Shown one piece after another: positions 62,723 through 64,000 of a stretch of 64,000 nt of DNA. The notes beneath the pieces are model-generated. The model saw nothing but the letters and a program-made list of their open reading frames with translations. It was not told the DNA's origin and ran no database searches. Source of the DNA: Mycolicibacterium gadium (GTDB taxonomy: Bacteria > Actinomycetota > Actinomycetes > Mycobacteriales > Mycobacteriaceae); the NCBI RefSeq assembly GCF_010728925.1, contig NZ_AP022608.1:2666001-2730000 (forward strand), given 5' to 3'. A program made the position numbers and the translations under genes. Position 1 is the stretch's first letter, and every line of letters begins with the position of its first letter.

Positions 62723-64000
62723 TACTCGACGGTGACGGACTTGGCCAGGTTGCGTGGCTTGTCGACGTCGTAACCGCGGGCCTGCGCGACGCCCGCGGCG
62801 AAGATCTGCAACGGAATCGTCGACAGAAGCGGCTGGAAGAGCGTTGGCACCGCAGGAATCTCGATCAGGTGGTCGGCGTGCGGCCGGACGGTTTCGTCGC
62901 CCTCTTCGGCGATGACGATGGTGACCGCGCCTCGGGCCTGTATCTCGCGGATGTTCGACAGCAGTTTGGCGTGCAGTGTCGCAGCGTTCTTCGGCGACGG
63001 CATGACGACTATGACCGGCAGGTCGTCCTCGATCAACGCGATCGGCCCGTGCTTGAGCTCGCCGGCGGCGAAGCCCTCTGCGTGCATGTACGCCAGTTCC
63101 TTGAGCTTCAGCGCGCCTTCGAGCGCGACCGGATAGCCGACGTGGCGGCCGAGGAACAGCACGGTCTGCGACTGCGCGAATCGCCGTGCCAGCTCGAATA
63201 CCGGATCAATGGTGTCGAGTACCCGCGCAACCAGGTCCGGCATGGCCTCGAGATCGGCGAACTCGCGGGCCACCTCTTCGGGATACTTGGTGCCGCGTGC
63301 CTGCGCAAGGGCCAGCCCGACAAGGTAATTGGCCGTGACCTGGGCGAGGAACGTCTTGGTCGACGCCACGCCGATCTCGGGTCCGGCACGGGTGTAGAGG
63401 ACTGCGTCGCACTCGCGAGGAATCTGACTGCCGTTGGTATTGCAGATGGCCAAAACCTTGGCCTTCTGCTCCTTCGCGTGCCGAACTGCCTCCAGGGTGT
63501 CGGCTGTCTCGCCGGACTGGGAGATGGCGACGACAAGCGTATGACGGTCGAGAACCGCGTCGCGGTAACGGAACTCACTCGCCAGCTCTACTTCGACGGG
63601 AAGCCGGGTCCAGTGTTCGATCGCGTACTTAGCCAACAGACCGGAGTGGTAAGCCGTGCCGCAGGCGACGATGAACACCTTGTCGATCTCGCGCAGTTCT
63701 TGATCGGAAAGGCGCTGTTCGTCGAGCACGATGCGGCCGTCGGCGAAATGGCCCAGCAGCGTGTCGGAGACGGCAGCGGGCTGTTCGGCGATCTCCTTGA
63801 GCATGAAGTATTCGTAGCCACCCTTTTCGGCGGCGGAGATGTCCCAGTCAATATGGAATTCGCGGGCGTTCGCGGAGTCGTCGGCGCCGTCGAAGTCTGT
63901 GATGCGGTAACCGTCGGCCGTGACAACGACTGCCTGATCCTGTCCCAATTCGACGGCATCGCGCGTGTATTCGATGAAGGCGGCCACATCCGACCCGACG
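62722..64000 (-). CDS. glmS: Glucosamine-6-phosphate synthase GlmS (C-terminal part; 5' end outside window)
   Basis: About 426 C-terminal residues are visible, so most of the isomerase half of a roughly 620-residue enzyme is present while the glutaminase N-terminus lies to the right. The visible part begins SDVAAFIEYTRDAVELGQDQAVVVTADGYRI. Two SIS domains follow: FIVACGTAYHSGLLAKY, AISQSGETADTLEAVRHAKEQ and NTNGSQIPRECDAVLYTRAGPEIGVASTKTF. The end PRNLAKSVTVE is the canonical GlmS C-terminus. It makes glucosamine 6-phosphate for peptidoglycan. Confidence 0.96.
   Translation of the reverse strand, partial: VGSDVAAFIEYTRDAVELGQDQAVVVTADGYRITDFDGADDSANAREFHIDWDISAAEKGGYEYFMLKEIAEQPAAVSDTLLGHFADGRIVLDEQRLSDQELREIDKVFIVACGTAYHSGLLAKYAIEHWTRLPVEVELASEFRYRDAVLDRHTLVVAISQSGETADTLEAVRHAKEQKAKVLAICNTNGSQIPRECDAVLYTRAGPEIGVASTKTFLAQVTANYLVGLALAQARGTKYPEEVAREFADLEAMPDLVARVLDTIDPVFELARRFAQSQTVLFLGRHVGYPVALEGALKLKELAYMHAEGFAAGELKHGPIALIEDDLPVIVVMPSPKNAATLHAKLLSNIREIQARGAVTIVIAEEGDETVRPHADHLIEIPAVPTLFQPLLSTIPLQIFAAGVAQARGYDVDKPRNLAKSVTVE

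Overview
The window is high-GC actinobacterial chromosome, almost certainly a non-tuberculosis Mycobacterium (Mycolicibacterium-type) species. From remembered gene order, its backbone follows the M. tuberculosis Rv3361c-Rv3436c region: the mfpA conservon, spoU, dnaE2, htdY, acrA1, iunH, imuB-imuA', guaA, the HAD/GH65 pair, choD-guaB3-guaB2, rsdA-sigD, whiB3, groEL1-groES, tsaD-rimI-tsaB-tsaE, alr, gadB, nnr and glmS. GTG starts are frequent, same-strand genes often overlap by 4 nt, and several promoters look leaderless. I saw no rRNA, tRNA, insertion sequence or CRISPR array.

Layout. 1-2140: amidohydrolase (cut by the window edge) and a PPOX-like flavoprotein. 2168-6966: five-gene conservon encoding a membrane sensor kinase, Roadblock protein, DUF742 protein, small GTPase and the pentapeptide protein MfpA. 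7211-9896: SPOUT rRNA/tRNA methylase, nitroreductase, PPOX protein and MFS transporter. 9913-22298: SOS mutagenesis region, with dnaE2 and imuA'-imuB each behind a LexA box. Between them lie a 13E12-type HNH protein, a universal stress protein, HtdY dehydratase, AcrA1 reductase and a nucleoside hydrolase. 22371-27593: accessory five-gene operon of esterase, SDR, ferritin-like diiron protein, Baeyer-Villiger-type monooxygenase and MerR regulator, headed by a strong palindrome that contains the -35 box. 27594-37679: guanine nucleotide genes (guaA, guaB3, guaB2) interleaved with a beta-phosphoglucomutase/GH65 phosphorylase pair, phoU and choD. 37820-41712: DUF5319 protein, RsdA/SigD, a TPR-like protein and WhiB3.

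41754-49216 is a block lying between whiB3 and groEL1, which I recall as neighbours in M. tuberculosis. It holds a 693-residue nitrilase-like protein, a DUF4349 lipoprotein, a quinone-reductase-like protein, small exported or acidic proteins and a membrane class III cyclase. 49222-51467 is the HrcA/CIRCE-controlled groES-groEL1 operon. 51483-57729 is a tightly overlapping run with an epoxide hydrolase, the t6A genes tsaD-tsaB-tsaE with rimI, and alr. 57864-64000 carries gadB, nnr, a small cysteine-containing protein, a decayed MocR-type pseudogene, another hydrolase and the 3' part of glmS.

Functional modules are SOS translesion synthesis, GMP synthesis, t6A tRNA modification, cell-wall precursors (alr, glmS), stress and redox control (whiB3, sigD/rsdA, groES-groEL1) and lipid, sterol or ketone oxidation. 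The least explained items are the nitrilase-like protein, the diiron/BVMO operon with its operator, the expanded RsdA tail and the small CxCGWxGKRR protein.
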